DNA from: Plasmopara viticola | Lineage: Eukaryota > Oomycota > Peronosporomycetes > Peronosporales > Peronosporaceae | Assembly (NCBI GenBank): GCA_001695595.3 | Contig: MBPM02000127.1 | Coordinates: 1 to 64,000, forward strand | Length of the DNA: 64,000 bases | Direction: 5' to 3' | Part shown: piece after piece, positions 24,789 through 37,800 of the stretch | How the letters are laid out: the number at the start of each line of letters is the position of its first letter | Position numbering within the stretch: the first letter of the stretch is position 1 | Position numbers and translations under genes: made by a program | The notes under the pieces: generated by a model | The model's database searches: none | What the model saw: the letters and a program-made list of their open reading frames with translations, nothing else | What the model was told of the DNA's origin: nothing

Positions 24789-26638
24789 TCCAAACCGGAC
24801 AATCGAATTTGAAGCTTGCTAATTGCGAATAAATCGCCGTGAACACTTTTTTTTTAGATTCAATTCTTGCACTTCCCTTCTTGACGAAACTATTTGCCGG
24901 TGCATGTATTTATCTTAAAGTATTCTAAGCCTCGACTTCGTGCAAACCCCTGCCATTAGGGAGAAATAATGTGGAGGCGGCAAATGCCGTTGAACACCCC
25001 GTATCTTTGGCTTTGTCTATACAAGTACATTAAATAGCACGTCGCCTTGTCTCGCATGTGTATCTCCTGCCTAGATTATTAAATGCCACTGGGATTCCTT
25101 TAAATGTATTCCGCGGAGTGTTACTTTTTAGGGCACCTAGAAAGTTGATGAGCATATAGCTTCTTTAATTCAGCAAAGTAATTTTCCACGAAACTGCTTT
25201 CCGCATAGGCGATTAAGACCTCCATGATATACGTAAACACATACAATTTGTGGGGAAATTGATCTCTCTCGGTTACACCTGATCCCTACATTTTTCGTCT
25301 TGTAAAGTCGTCTGACCTTCGATTTGACGCAGACTTCTGCGGCAGCGACTTTCCGCTTCTACGCTAAGATTATGGAAGACATCTTTTTTATGTGCTTGCT
25401 CATTTACGTGTGAATTGCTGGGTATCTATGACGATTACCAGCTTGAGGTAGATGGAGTTGCACCATTTTCCACAATTTCCTCGCCGTTTTGCCGCTTCAT
25501 AGAACAACTGTTTATCATTTGATTGCTAAGTTGCCCATTTCGTCTTCTAAAAACGGGAATGCTAAGTGTAAGATTGCAATATGTGCGCTATAATATTATA
25601 GATGATGTGATCCTTTCACGTACAAAACTTATGCCCTTTGTGATGTGAGCATGCAAAGGTAGCTCGAGCACGCGCCATGTTTTCGAAAACAAATATGGAA
25701 CACGGACCATCGGACAACAAAGCTTCTAACGGTCCCATACACTGACGTGCGTTTAAGGTTTTGCTCAAGAACTTCAGAAATATCAAGTAGGGGCTGCGGT
25801 TGCTGTGCTTTATATTATGTTTCTGGCTATCAGAAAATGTAGGGAAACTCAGATGCCGTTCATGGATACAAAACATAGCGTCAATTTGACCATCAAGCCA
25901 AACTGCATGAAGCTTTTCTTTCCGAAGCGATGGCAAAAGTTGAATCAAATAAAGGTCATTGTCAATAACAAGACCGATAAGGATACTACATAAGCCTTTT
26001 TTTGCGCTTGTCCAATTAGAAAATAGAGACTCAGCTTGCGACCATGCGAATGGATGACGCCCATCAGTCTGTGGACACAAAATTTGTCTGCAGGGATGTG
26101 GAAATGTGTCAGGTATAAGATCCCCTCCACAATCTTCTGCAATGTAGTCGTCGTGGTGTTCGGCTTTTGGCGATTTAATGAATTTAAGAAGTAGTAGAAC
26201 GCAACTAAACTTTGTGGAAAATGTCATGGCGATATAGGTCGTACGTATCTTAATACAGATAAAACTTGGATGCACTCACGTCAATTTCATCTGCAATAAG
26301 ATTTTAAATGTAGTCCTTTTATTACTCTGATTGACAAGTCGGGGACTATCTATTTTCGCCAAGTTTGATATCTTACTGTCACACGGTAATACTGTACACA
26401 ATACAACCGAACGTAGCATTCCATGAACAGATCATATACCACGTACTCGTAGGGCCTGTTAAAATAAATAAAGATTCGGATTTGATAAAAAGAACGTTGG
26501 AATCTACCACAGCAAAAAAGCATTTGACTGGAGCCATGGGATAAAGGAATGAATTTGAACCGGAATCGCATTCTGTTCGCTTCGGTTTTGCTCATTCCGC
26601 AATTCGCCTCGCCTCGCAAAAGCCTGATACCAACCACG

Positions 26639-27376
26639 ATGAAGTTCTGCTATCACGCTGGTATTGCCCTCGCCGCCGCAGCCTCGACCGCCCATTTGAC
26701 CATGGCAAGTTGTGATTCAAAATCTGGCCTAGTCGAACATGGATCGTTCAAATCTCCCAAAGCTCCGAGATTGGTAATGGCGAGCAGTGCACGACCGTGG
26801 ATTTCGCCAACGACGACAGTGTGGGCTTTCACACGCACATTGATCTTGTTGGGACCAGCGCTCAAGAGACGGACACGACCAATACGAGACGTTTGACATA
26901 GCCGAGCCAAAATCGACGCAAAGCTAATCTCGGCCATCAAGACCATTCCTGCCACTCTCGACCACTCCTACAACACGACTGGACAGTTGGTCTCGAACGT
27001 CGCCATTGGCTTGAACGTCGGTACACTCGACGTCTCAGTTTCCGATACTGAGATTGACGTTTGGACTGCTGTGTACGGCGATTGTAAACCTACATCAACT
27101 ACCGGCAAGCCAATTAATGCTCAGGTTCTATTGGTTGATGACGTTGAGTTCGATCTGTACGAAGGGGACGCGGCAGACCACAAAGTGTACTCTTTTGTCC
27201 CGAAAACGTCGATTGATAACTTTAATGGCGACCTGAAACTCTTCCTGGACAAAGTGTTGGAACTGAACGTGGTATCGAGTGATCAGTACTTGCAAAAAGT
27301 GCAATGTAGCACCCAGGTTGCAGTCGGCGTCAGCGCTGATCTCACCGTGGGGACGTTTTCCGTGAAAGTGCAGTAA
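26639..27376 (+). pseudogene. GH12-like secreted protein, copy 11, three frameshifts
   Basis: A 738-bp copy with deletions near 26750 (shared), 26878 (shared with copies 3, 5 and 8) and 26911 (private). A stop follows at 26894-26896. The last 129 codons are open. It also has a private substitution at about 26930, where the Ser-Asp-Ile segment reads Ser-Ala-Ile. Confidence 0.85.
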
Positions 27377-29227
27377 TCCAAACCGGACAATCGAATTAGA
27401 AGCTTGCTAATTGCGAATAAATCGCCGTGAACATTTTTTTTTAGATTCAATTTTTGCACTTCCCTTCTTAACGAAACTATTTGCCGGTGCATGTATTTAT
27501 CTTAAAGTATTCTAAGCCTCGACTTCGTGCAAACCCCTGCCATTAGGGAGAAATAATGTGGAGGCGGCAAATGCCGTTGAACACCCCGTATCTTTGGCTT
27601 TGTCTATACAAGTACATTAAATAGCACGTCGCCTTGTCTCGCATGTGTATCTCCTGCCTAGATTATTAAATGCCACTGGGATTCCTTTAAATGTATTCCG
27701 CGGAGTGTTACTTTTTAGGGCACCTAGAAAGTTGATGAGCATATAGCTACTTTAATTCAGCAAAGTAATTTTCCACGAAACTGCTTTCCGCATAGGCGAT
27801 TAAGACCTCCATGATATACGTAAACACATACAATTTGTGGGGAAATTGATCTCTCTCGGTTACACCTGATCCCTACATTTTTCGTCTTGTAAAGTCGTCT
27901 GACCTTCGATTTGACGCGAGACTTCTGCGGCAGCGACTTTCCGCTTCTACGCTCAGATTTATGGAAGACATCTTTTTTATGTGCTTGCTCATTTACGTGT
28001 GAATTGCTGGGTATCTATGACGATTACCAGCTTGAGGTAGATGGAGTTGCACCATTTTCCACAATTTCCTCGGCCGTTTTGCCGCTTCATAGAACAACTG
28101 TTTATCATTTGATTGCTAAGTTGCCCATTTCGTCTTCTAAAAACGGGAATGCTAAGTGTAAGATTGCAATATGTGCGCTATAATATTATAGATGATGTGA
28201 TCCTTTCACGTACAAAACTTATGCCCTCTGTGATGTGAGCATGCAAAGGTAGCTCGAGCACGTGCCATGTTTTCGAAAACAAATATGGAACACGGACCAT
28301 CGGACAACAAAGCTTCTAACGGTCCCATACACTGACGTGCGTTTAAGGTTTTGCACAAGAACTTCAGAAATATCAAGTAGGGGCTGCGGTTGCTGTACTT
28401 TATATTATGTTTCTGGCTATCAGAATTGTAGGGAAACTCAGATGCCGTTCATGGATACAAAACCTAGCGTCAATTTGACCATCAAGCCAAACTGCATGAA
28501 GCTTTTCTTTCCGAAGCGATGGCAAAAGTTGAATCAAATAAAGGTCATTGTCAATAACAAGACCGATAAGGATACTACATAAGCCTTTTTTGGCGCTTGT
28601 CCAATTAGAAAATAGAGACTCAGCTTGCGACCATGCGAATGGATGACGCCCATCAGTCTGTGGACACAAAATTTGTCTGCAGGGATGTGGAAATGTGTCA
28701 GGTATAAGATCCCCTCCACAATCTTCTGCAATGTAGTCGTCGTGGTGTTCGGCTTTTGGCGATTTAATGAATTTAAGAAGTAGTAGAACGCAACTAAACT
28801 TTGTGGAAAATGTCATGGCGATATAGGTCGTACGTATCTTAATACAGATAAAACTTGGATGCACTCACGTCAATTTCATCTGCAATAAGATTTTAAATGT
28901 AGTCCTTTTATTACTCTGATTGACAAGTCGGGGACTATCTATTTTCGCCAAGTTTGATATCTTACTGTCACACGGTAATACTGTACACAATACAACCGAA
29001 CGTAGCATTCCATGAACAGATGATATACCACGTACTCGTAGGGTCTGTTAAAATAAATAAAGGTTCGGATTTGATAAAAAGAACGTTGTAATCTACCCCA
29101 GCAAAAAAGCATTTGACTGGAGCCATGGGATAAAGGAATGAATTAGAACCGGAATCGCATTCTGTTCGCTTCGGTTTTGCTCACTCCGCAATTCGCCTCG
29201 CCTCGCAAAAGCCTGATACCAACCACG

Positions 29228-29968
29228 ATGAAGTTCTGCTATCACGCTGGTATTGCCCTCGCCGCCGCAGCCTCGACCGCCCATTTGACCATGGCAAGTT
29301 GTGATTCAAAATCTGGCCTAGTCGAACATGGATCGTTCCAAATCTCCCAAAGCTCCGAGATTGGTAATGGCGAGCAGTGCACGACCGTGGATTTCGCCAA
29401 CGACGACAGTGTGGGCTTTCACACGCACATTGATCTTGTTGGGACCAGCACTCAAGAGACGGACACGAACCAATACGAGACGTTTGACATAGCCGAGCCA
29501 AAGATCGACGCAAAGCTAATCTCAGACATCAAGACCATTCCTGCCACTCTCGACCACTCCTACAACACGACTGGACAGTTGGTCTCGAACGTCGCCATTG
29601 GCTTGAACGTCGGTACACTCGACGTCTCAGTTTCCGATGCTGAGATTGACGTTTGGACTGCTGTGTACGGCGATTGTAAACCTACATCAACTACCGGCAA
29701 GCCAATTAATGCTCAGGTTCTATTGGTTGATGACGTTGAGTTCGATCTGTACGAAGGGGACGCGTCAGACCACAAAGTGTACTCTTTTGTCCCGAAGACG
29801 TCGATTGATAACTTTAATGGCGACCTGAAACTCTTCCTGGACAAAGTGTTGGAACTGAACGTGGTATCGAGTGATCAGTACTTGCAAAAAGTGCAATGTA
29901 GCACCCAGGTTGCAGTCGGCGTCAGCGCTGATCTCACCGTGGGGACGTTTTCCGTGAAAGTGCAGTAA
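29228..29968 (+). CDS. GH12-like secreted pseudoenzyme, copy 12, intact
   Basis: A clean 246-codon frame. Residues 1-24 form a signal peptide. The mature protein keeps the GH12 layout: an early Cys (25), GEQC-TTVD (48-55), the SDI-x-TIPATxxxSY segment (99-112), EIDVW (139-143), YSFVPK (185-190), an FNGDLKLFLD helix (196-205), SSDQYL (214-219) and a C-terminal FSVKV strand. Glu139 matches the nucleophile position of GH12 xyloglucanases, but the acid/base position reads Gln227 (CSTQVAVG in place of a GTEPF-type motif). Trp143 is the only tryptophan, whereas active members have several in the cleft. I infer a secreted, non-catalytic GH12 fold, perhaps a decoy for plant inhibitors. The start follows an initiator variant at 29179. 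Private changes are Ala138 and Ser180. Confidence 0.75.
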   Translation: MKFCYHAGIALAAAASTAHLTMASCDSKSGLVEHGSFQISQSSEIGNGEQCTTVDFANDDSVGFHTHIDLVGTSTQETDTNQYETFDIAEPKIDAKLISDIKTIPATLDHSYNTTGQLVSNVAIGLNVGTLDVSVSDAEIDVWTAVYGDCKPTSTTGKPINAQVLLVDDVEFDLYEGDASDHKVYSFVPKTSIDNFNGDLKLFLDKVLELNVVSSDQYLQKVQCSTQVAVGVSADLTVGTFSVKVQ

Positions 29969-31762
29969 TCCAAACCGGACAATCGAATTTGAAGCTTGCT
30001 AATTGCGAATAAATCGCCGTGAATACTTTTTTTTTTAGATTCAATTCTTGCACTTCCCTTCTTAACGAAACTATTTGCCGGTGCATGTATTTATCTTAAA
30101 GTATTCTAAGCCTCGACTTCGTGCAAACCCCTGCCATTAGGGAGAAATAATGTGGAGGCGGCAAATGCCGTTGAACACCCCGTATCTTTGGCTTTGTCTA
30201 TACAAGTACATTAAATAGCACGTCGCCTTGTCTCGCATGTGTATCTCCTGCCTAAATTATTAAATGCCACTGGGATTCCGTTAAATGTATTCCGCGGAGT
30301 GGTACTTTTTAGGGCACCTAGAAAGTTGATGAGCATATAGCTTCTTTAATTCAGCAAAGTAATTTTCCACGAAACTGCTTTCCGCATAGGCGATTAAGAC
30401 CTCCATGATATACGTAAACACATACAATTTGTGGGGAAATTGATCTCTCTCGGTTACACCTGATCCCTACATTTTTCGTCTTGTAAAGTCGTCTGACCTT
30501 CGATTTGACGCGAGACTTCTGCGGCAGCGACTTTCCGCTTCTACGCTCAGATTTATGGAAGACATCTTTTTTATGTGCTTGCTCATTTACGTGTGAATTG
30601 CTGGGTATCTATGACGATTACCAGCTTGAGGTAGATGGGGTTTCACCATTTTCCACAATTTCCTCGGCCGTTTGGCCGCTTCATAGAACAACTGTTTATC
30701 ATTTGAATGCTAAGTTCCCATTTCGTCTTCTAAAAACGGGAATGCTAAGTGCAAGATTGCAATATGTGCGCTTGATATTATAGATGATGTGATCCTTTCA
30801 CGTACAAAACTTATGCCCTCTATGATGTGAGCATGCAAAGGTAGCTCGAGCACGCGCCATGTTTTCGAAAACAAATATGGAACACGGACCATCGGACAAC
30901 AAAGCTTCTAACGGTCCCATATGCGTTTAAGGTTTTGCTCAAGAACTTCAGAAATATCAAGTAGGGGCTGCGGTTGCTGTACTTTATATTATGTTTCTGC
31001 CTATCAGAAATGTAGGGAAACTCAGATGCCGTTCATGGATACAAAACATAGCGTCAATTTGACCATCAAGCCAAACTGTTTGAAGCTTTTCTTTCCGAAG
31101 CGATGGCAAAAGTTGAATCAAAAAAAGGTCATTGTCAATAACAAGACCGATAAGGATACTACATAAGCCTTTTTTTGCGCTTGTCCAATTAGAAAATAGA
31201 GACTCAGCTTGCGACCATGCGAATGGATGACGCCCATCAGTCTGTGGACACAAAATTTGTCTGCAGGGATTTGGAAATGTGTCAGGTATAAGATCCCCTC
31301 CACAATCTTCTGCAATGTAGTCGTCGTGGTGTTCGGCTTTTGGCGATTTAATGAATTTAAGAAGTAGTAGAACGCAACTAAACTTTGTGGAAAATGTCAT
31401 GGCGATATAGGTCGTACGTATCTTAATACAGATAAAACTTGGATGCACTCACGTCAATTTCATCTGCAATAAGATTTTAAATGTAGTCCTTTTATTACTC
31501 TGATTGACAAGTCGGGGACTATCTATTTTCGCCAAGTTTGATATCTTACTGTCACACGGTAATACTGTACACAATACAACCGAACGTAGCATTCCATGAA
31601 CAGATCATATACCACGTACTAGCAGGGCCTGTTAAAATAAATAAAGAGTCGGATTTGATAAAAAGAACTTTGAAATCTACCACAGCAAAAAAGCATTTGA
31701 CTGGAGCCATGGGATAAAGGAATGTATCTGAACCGGAATCGCATTCTGTTCTCTTCGTTCCT

Positions 31763-31778
31763 GCTCATTCCGCAATTC
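31763..31778 (+). promoter_or_regulatory. Oomycete initiator-like element upstream of copy 13
   Basis: GCTCATTCCGCAATTC lies 49 bp before the ATG at 31812. It favours that start over the in-frame ATG at 31722, which would lie upstream of the transcript start. Confidence 0.55.
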
Positions 31779-31811
31779 GCCTCGCCTCGCAAAAGCTCGA
31801 TACCAACCACG

Positions 31812-32552
31812 ATGAAGTTCTGCTATCACGCTGGTATTGCCCTCGCCGCCGCAGCCTCGACCGCCCATTTGACCATGGCAAGTTGTGATTCAAAATCTGG
31901 CCTAGTCGAACATGGATCGTTCCAAATCTCCCAAAGCTCCGAGATTGGTAATGGCGAGCAGTGCACGACCGTGGATTTCGCCAACGACGACAGTGTGGGC
32001 TTTCACACGCACATTGATCTTGTTGGGACCAGCGCTCAAGAGACGGACACGACCCAATACGAGACGTTTGACATAGCCGAGCCAAAGATCGACGCAAAGC
32101 TAATCTCAGACATCAAGACCATTCCTGCCACTCTCTACCACTCCTACAACACGACTGGACAGTTGGTCTCGAACGTCGCCATTGGCTTGAACGTCGGTAC
32201 ACTCGACGTCTCAGTTTCCGATACTGAGATTGACGTTTGGACTGCTGTGTACGGCGATTGTAAACCTACATCAACTACCGGCAAGCCAATCAATGCTCAG
32301 GTTCTATTGGTTGATGACGTTGAGTTCGATCTGTACGAAGGGGACGCGGCAGACCACAAAGTGTACTCTTTTGTCCCGAAGACGTCGATTGATAACTTTA
32401 ATGGCGACCTGAAACTCTTCCTGGACAAAGTGTTGGAACTGAACGTGGTATCGAGTGATCAGTACTTGCAAAAAGTGCAATGTAGCACCCAGGTTGCAGT
32501 CGGCGTCAGCGCTGATCTCACCGTGGGGACGTTTTCCGTGAAAGTGCAGTAA
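31812..32552 (+). CDS. GH12-like secreted pseudoenzyme, copy 13, intact
   Basis: The second clean 246-codon copy and the last gene of the array. Domain layout is as in copy 12, with Glu139, Gln227 and a single Trp. It has Thr at residue 138 and a private Tyr at 109, where all other copies have Asp in the Ala-Thr-Leu-Asp-His-Ser-Tyr segment. Five cysteines are present: one in the signal peptide, then residues 25, 51, 150 and 224. Cys25-Cys51 matches the N-terminal disulphide of GH12 enzymes; a 150-224 pair is my guess. With copy 12 it is the best candidate for an expressed member. The initiator is intact. Function is inferred only from family resemblance recalled from memory. Confidence 0.78.
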   Translation: MKFCYHAGIALAAAASTAHLTMASCDSKSGLVEHGSFQISQSSEIGNGEQCTTVDFANDDSVGFHTHIDLVGTSAQETDTTQYETFDIAEPKIDAKLISDIKTIPATLYHSYNTTGQLVSNVAIGLNVGTLDVSVSDTEIDVWTAVYGDCKPTSTTGKPINAQVLLVDDVEFDLYEGDAADHKVYSFVPKTSIDNFNGDLKLFLDKVLELNVVSSDQYLQKVQCSTQVAVGVSADLTVGTFSVKVQ

Positions 32553-34182
32553 TCCAAACCGGACAATCGAATTAGAAGCTTGCTAATTGCGAATAAATCG
32601 CCGTGAACATTCTATTTTTTAGATTCAATTCTTGCACTTCCCTTCTTAACGAAACTATTTGCCGGTGCATGTATTTATCTTAAAGTATTCTAAGCCTCGA
32701 CTTCGTGCAAACCCCTGCCATTAGGGAGAAATAATGTGGAGGCGGCAAATGCCGTTGAACACCCCGTATCTTTGGCTTTGTCTATACAAGTACATTAAAT
32801 AGCACGTCGCCTTGTCTCGCATGTGTATCTCCTGCCTAGATTATTAAATGCCACTGGGATTCCTTTAAATGTATTCCGCGGAGTGTTACTTTTTAGGGCA
32901 CCTAGAAAGTTGATGAGCATATAGCTACTTTAATTCAGCAAAGTAATTTTCCACGAAACTGCTTTCCGCATAGGCGATTAAGACCTCCATGATATACGTA
33001 AACACATCTAACTTGTGGGGAAATTGATCTCTCTCGGTTACACCTGATCCCTACTTTTTTCGTCTTGTAAAGTCGTCTGATTTTCGATTTGATGCGAGAC
33101 TTCTGCGGCAGCGACTTTCCGCTTCTACGCTCAGATTTACGGAAGACATCTTTTTAATGTGCTTGCTCATTTACGTGTGAATTGCTGGGTATCTATGACG
33201 ATTACCAGCTTGAGGTAGATGCGGTTTCACCATTTTCCACAATTTCCTCGGCCGTTTGGCCGCTTCATAGAACAACTGTTTATCATTTGATTGCTAAGTT
33301 TCCCATTCCGTCTTCTAAAAACGGGAATGCTAAGTGCAATATTGCAATATGTGCGCTTGTTATTATAGATGATGTGATCCTTTCACGTACAAAACTTATG
33401 CCCTCTGTGATGTGAGCATGCAAAGGTAGCTCGAGCACGCGCCATGTTTTTGAAAACAAATATGGAACACGGACCATCGGACAACAAAGCTTCTAACGGT
33501 CCCATACACTCTGACTTGCGTTTAAGGTTTTGCACAAGAACTTCAGAAATATCAAGTAGGGGCTGCGGTTGCTGTGCTTTATATTATGTTTCTGGCTATC
33601 AGAAAATGTAGGGAAACTCAGATGCCGTTCATGGATACAAAACATAGCGTCAATTTGACCATCAAGCCAAACTGCATGAAGCTTTTCTTTCCGAAGCGAT
33701 GGCAAAAGTTGAATCAAATAAAGGTCATTGTCAATAACAAGACCGATAAGGATACTACATAAGCCTTTTTTTGCGCTTGTCCAATTAGAAAATAGAGACT
33801 CAGCTTGCGACCATGCGAATGGATGACGCCCATCAGTCTGTGGACACAAAATTTGTCTGCAGGGATGTGGAAATGTGTCAGGTATAAGATCCCCTCCACA
33901 ATCTTCTGCAATGTAGTCGTCGTGGTGTTCGGCTTTTGGCGATTTAATGAATTTAAGAAGTAGTAGAACGCAACTAAACTTTGTGGAAAATGTCATGGCG
34001 ATATAGGTCGTACGTATCTTAATACAGATAAAACTTGAATGCACTCACGTCAATTTCATCTGCAATAAGATTTTAAATGTAGTTCTTTTCTTACTCTATT
34101 TGCAAGTCGGGTACTATCTATTTTCGCCAAATTTGAGATCTTATTGTCACACGGTAATACTGCACACAATACAACCGAACGT

Positions 34183-34899
34183 TGCAGTACATACATTCCT
34201 TCAGTTGGTTGGTGGTTTTGTGCTTTTGCCCTTTGGTAAATTCCTGTCTCGCTTCTGAAAATATTGAGGATAATTTCCAAATGAGTTGCCCTTCTTGGCT
34301 TTGCTTGATCTACATTTAATACTACTGAGCTGTTCATCTGGCTTCGTTGTACATGAAAATGAAAGACTCGTGAACTCACAAACGTGTTCATCAATACCAC
34401 TGAATTCCCAATAAGCCGCATTAAGGGACTCGATTAGCTGTGAAAAGACTTGTGGCTAACAACGGCGAAGCGGCTGATACTTGTCCAGCTTATCCAAAAC
34501 GAAATTTCGATTGTAAGAACCCAGGTGCCAGAAATTTAGTGCACGACGTCACTGAAATCATAAAGCGCCGTATTTAGCAAACCCAAGAGGTTTAGGAAGG
34601 TTCATTTGATAACTCTGTTAATTTGTACAAGAAGCGTAGACTGTAAATCAAAATTAAATCAGCTCCGTTTTTGTTCTTAAGGCTTTATTAAGGTCTGGTA
34701 TATCATACAAGGAGCGCTGAAAAGTCCGTCAAATATGGCCTGACTAAGAGGCCGTACGGCTGAGCGTCCAACTCCAGACCCATAACCTCGTTAACGAAGC
34801 CAAGTAAGTGCTCTCGACGATAACGACACTTTTATACCAACATCTCGCTCACGATCACGAGCGCCGCCTCCGCAATATGCGGCAGGTGCCAATGACCAT
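34183..34899. other. Unassigned sequence at the right edge of the array
   Basis: Array similarity ends at about 34182. The next 700 bp hold no convincing frame. They may contain the decayed 5' end of the Ty3/gypsy element that follows, but I could not match an LTR to a partner downstream. Confidence 0.4.
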
Positions 34900-37800
34900 G
34901 CAATTAAACCGATCAGCCTAATGTAGGCCCTTCTGCAGCGAAAGGACGATACACACTGTCCACGCAGCAACTACTACTCAGCAGCAAAAGCAATTTCAAG
35001 CCCAGGTTCAAGCTCAAATACAAGTCCGAATGCAACAGGCTAATGAGCGCTTCGAGTTTCTCCTCGCCTATCAAGGTGACCAGAAGAAAAATGGTCCTTC
35101 TGTTTATAAAGGGAAATTCGGCGAAGATATTGAAGTACAAATCTTTGCAACGGTACAGTACCACACCAATAAGCGCAAATTGATGACAACAGAGCCGACA
35201 GACTTTGTGCAGCTTATCTCAAGTAATTTCGGCAAATCCGTTTCATATTTGTACCGATCCCTTTTTGGCCGACTCCGAGAGCATGTACGTGCATAAAAAA
35301 CGGGCTGTTTAAAACTCAGTTGCTCACGCACTTCAGGCCTAAAAATTGCGAGTATGATCTACAGGAGCGGAAATTAAACTTGAAACAATGAAGACCTATT
35401 CACGTGTACGCCTCTAGATTCCAAGACTTGATGTCCCAAACTCAATTGGAAATCAGTGAATTAGAATAGCGGCCCTTTATTCATAATGGACTATGGAAAG
35501 AAACCGCAAATATCATCAAACAAGAGAGTCCGAGCACTCTCCAAGAGGGCATTGAAGTTGCCTCCAACTTTGAGCTTGCTCATTACTTGAGTAGACCGAA
35601 TCGTATATCGACCAAGTCGTCCAAGACGATGCCCACAGGATCAGGCTATCGTGCAAAAAAGTCACGACCTCAGAAACAAAAGCGTCTAGAAAAAAAGAAA
35701 GGATGGACTTAATTGGCAACATGTAACAATTGTGGCGTTGTCGACCACATATCGCCGCAACGTATCGCTCTTAAACGTAGAAAAGCGAATCGTTATATCA
35801 TAAATGCACTATAGGCTATCCTCGAAGCAGAAGTTAAAAAAAAGCTTAAAAAGACGTTGGTCAATAAAGATTCCTCATTGTCTTCATCGACAATGGATGG
35901 CGTCTTGATAAAGTATTTGAAGACCTGGTGGAGCGACTGAGCTAAAAGTAACCAAGGGTGAGATGATGCAAGTCGACCTTAGAAATGATCAGGTTGTTCC
36001 CCGCCTCCGATGGACGTTGTAGATGGCAGATTTTTCTTCTGCATCGATACAGTTTCAAGTCATGCCTGTGTCTGAAAAGAAGTATGTCATAATTGGCGTG
36101 ATGCGGCTTCGTGAGTAAAATACAGATATCAAATGGACTACAGGACGCATGTCTCCTCCCATTAACACGAAGCACCACGTGGCAATTCTACTAAAACCGT
36201 TTAAAAATGTCCGCCCGAATAGATCGCTCAACAACACAAAGCTCGAATCAATCAGAGCTGCGAGATATTTGATCACTATTGGCAAAACGGCCACCATGGC
36301 CGTCAAGGAATGACGCAACTTATAATTTCTAACCAGTTTTCGAGAATGTTGCGTCACAACAAAGACATTGGAGCTGTCTTCCATGATTTTGAAAACGTTG
36401 AGCGCTTCAAGAATCAAGAATGGGAATCGATTAAGGAGAATCCGACTTATAAAATGCTACGCAAGTATGTAGACAAAGTCTTTTGCACGGAGCTTCGAAG
36501 CGAGACACCTCCAGTACGGGAAAAATTGAGAACGAGATATTGCTGAAAATAGGTACCAGACCGATATCCGTAAAAAGATTGGCGCCGGTTCTGAACAGCG
36601 CAAGACAATTCAAGAATGGACCAAAGAGATGGTTCAAGCAGGCATTATTCGACCAAGAACGTCTGCCTTTTTGACACCAACGTTTTGCGTCTAGAAGCGT
36701 GTGGTTGGTGAATTGTGCATGATTCTCGTCATCAATAGAGTGCATGACATATTAACATTAGTCATCAGGTCAGGCAAGTAGTAGATGCCATGGCGAGGTG
36801 TACCAATGCCGCGTTAGGAAGACACCTTTGACGCCATGTCCGTAAGTCATTGTGTTTCGTACATGGACCTACTTTGGGGTTACTATCTGGTTAAATTGCG
36901 TGAATCGGATGTTTTTCTCAACCACAGATGATCTATTTGAATATCTTGTTACTCTCATGGAACTAAGTAATAGCCCGAGTAAGATTAATCGGCTCTTGCA
37001 AAATATTTCGAGATTAAAGGGATGTGATGAGAATCTTCCTTGACGACATCCACGTGTTCGCACAAAGTGAAGATGTCGCAGACCACGTACCGGCTTTAGA
37101 CGGCGTACTCAAATGGTGTGAAGAACAGCAACTTTACATCAAGCTGTAAAAGTGCCAGTTGTGCGTGGATGCGATCCCATGGCTAGGAGCCTTTGTTGGA
37201 CAAAAAGGCATCCGAATGGACCCCGACAAGATTAAGACTACTGGAAAATGGCCTGTGTCCACAACAAAGAAGCAAATGGAGTGCTTCTAAGGCACTACAG
37301 TCTATGGCTCAAGGTCTTGCAAGGACTTTGCGCAATTTGCAGGACTACTCTAGACAGTATTGAGAAAATACGTCCCCGAGAAGCGATCGAGCTCTCGGAC
37401 GATCAGCTACGCTGCTTTATCGAGCTCAAGCGTCGCTTTACACTTCCAACTGCTTAAAGTCTTCCAAACTTTTTGAAAACATTTGTTATACATATGGACG
37501 CCTCAAATATTGCGATAGGGGAGTCTTGTTGCAAAGGAGGAAGAGCAAAAGCTTTCAATTGATTATACTTGTCGGAAGATGAAGCCAGCCGAGTTGAAGT
37601 ATCCTAATCGTGAGCAAGAGTTACTTGCAATTATGCATGCTCCAACTGTATGGCGTGTGCATCTTCTCGATCGAATATTTACGGTCGAAACGGATCACAA
37701 AAGTATTGACATGAGCCTGACGAGAAGGTTAAAAATCGCAGATTAGCTCGATAGTCTGATAAGCTGGCTGTATTTTAGCCTTTGTTTAAGTGGATTTCCG

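Larger units (their letters stand above)
15625..34182 (+). repeat. Right arm of GH12-like tandem array (inverted relative to left arm)
   Basis: Seven units lie head to tail with genes on the plus strand. Their stop codons end at 17039, 19623, 22206, 24788, 27376, 29968 and 32552, with spacings of 2582-2592 bp. The arm starts within the antisense-frame region of a unit, directly after the Copia fragment. It ends at about 34182, inside the promoter region of what would be the next gene, where unrelated degenerate DNA begins. Units towards the right end (from about 27400) have more private substitutions than the central ones, as expected if the array edge is homogenised less. Confidence 0.95.

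Noticed and set aside
1..34182. CRISPR-like or satellite array
   Set aside because: The repeat unit is about 2.58 kb with a eukaryotic gene inside, far larger than CRISPR repeats or typical satellites.
34183..34900. LTR of the decayed Ty3/gypsy element
   Set aside because: I compared the region by eye with 39400-39700 and found no paired repeat, so no LTR is claimed.
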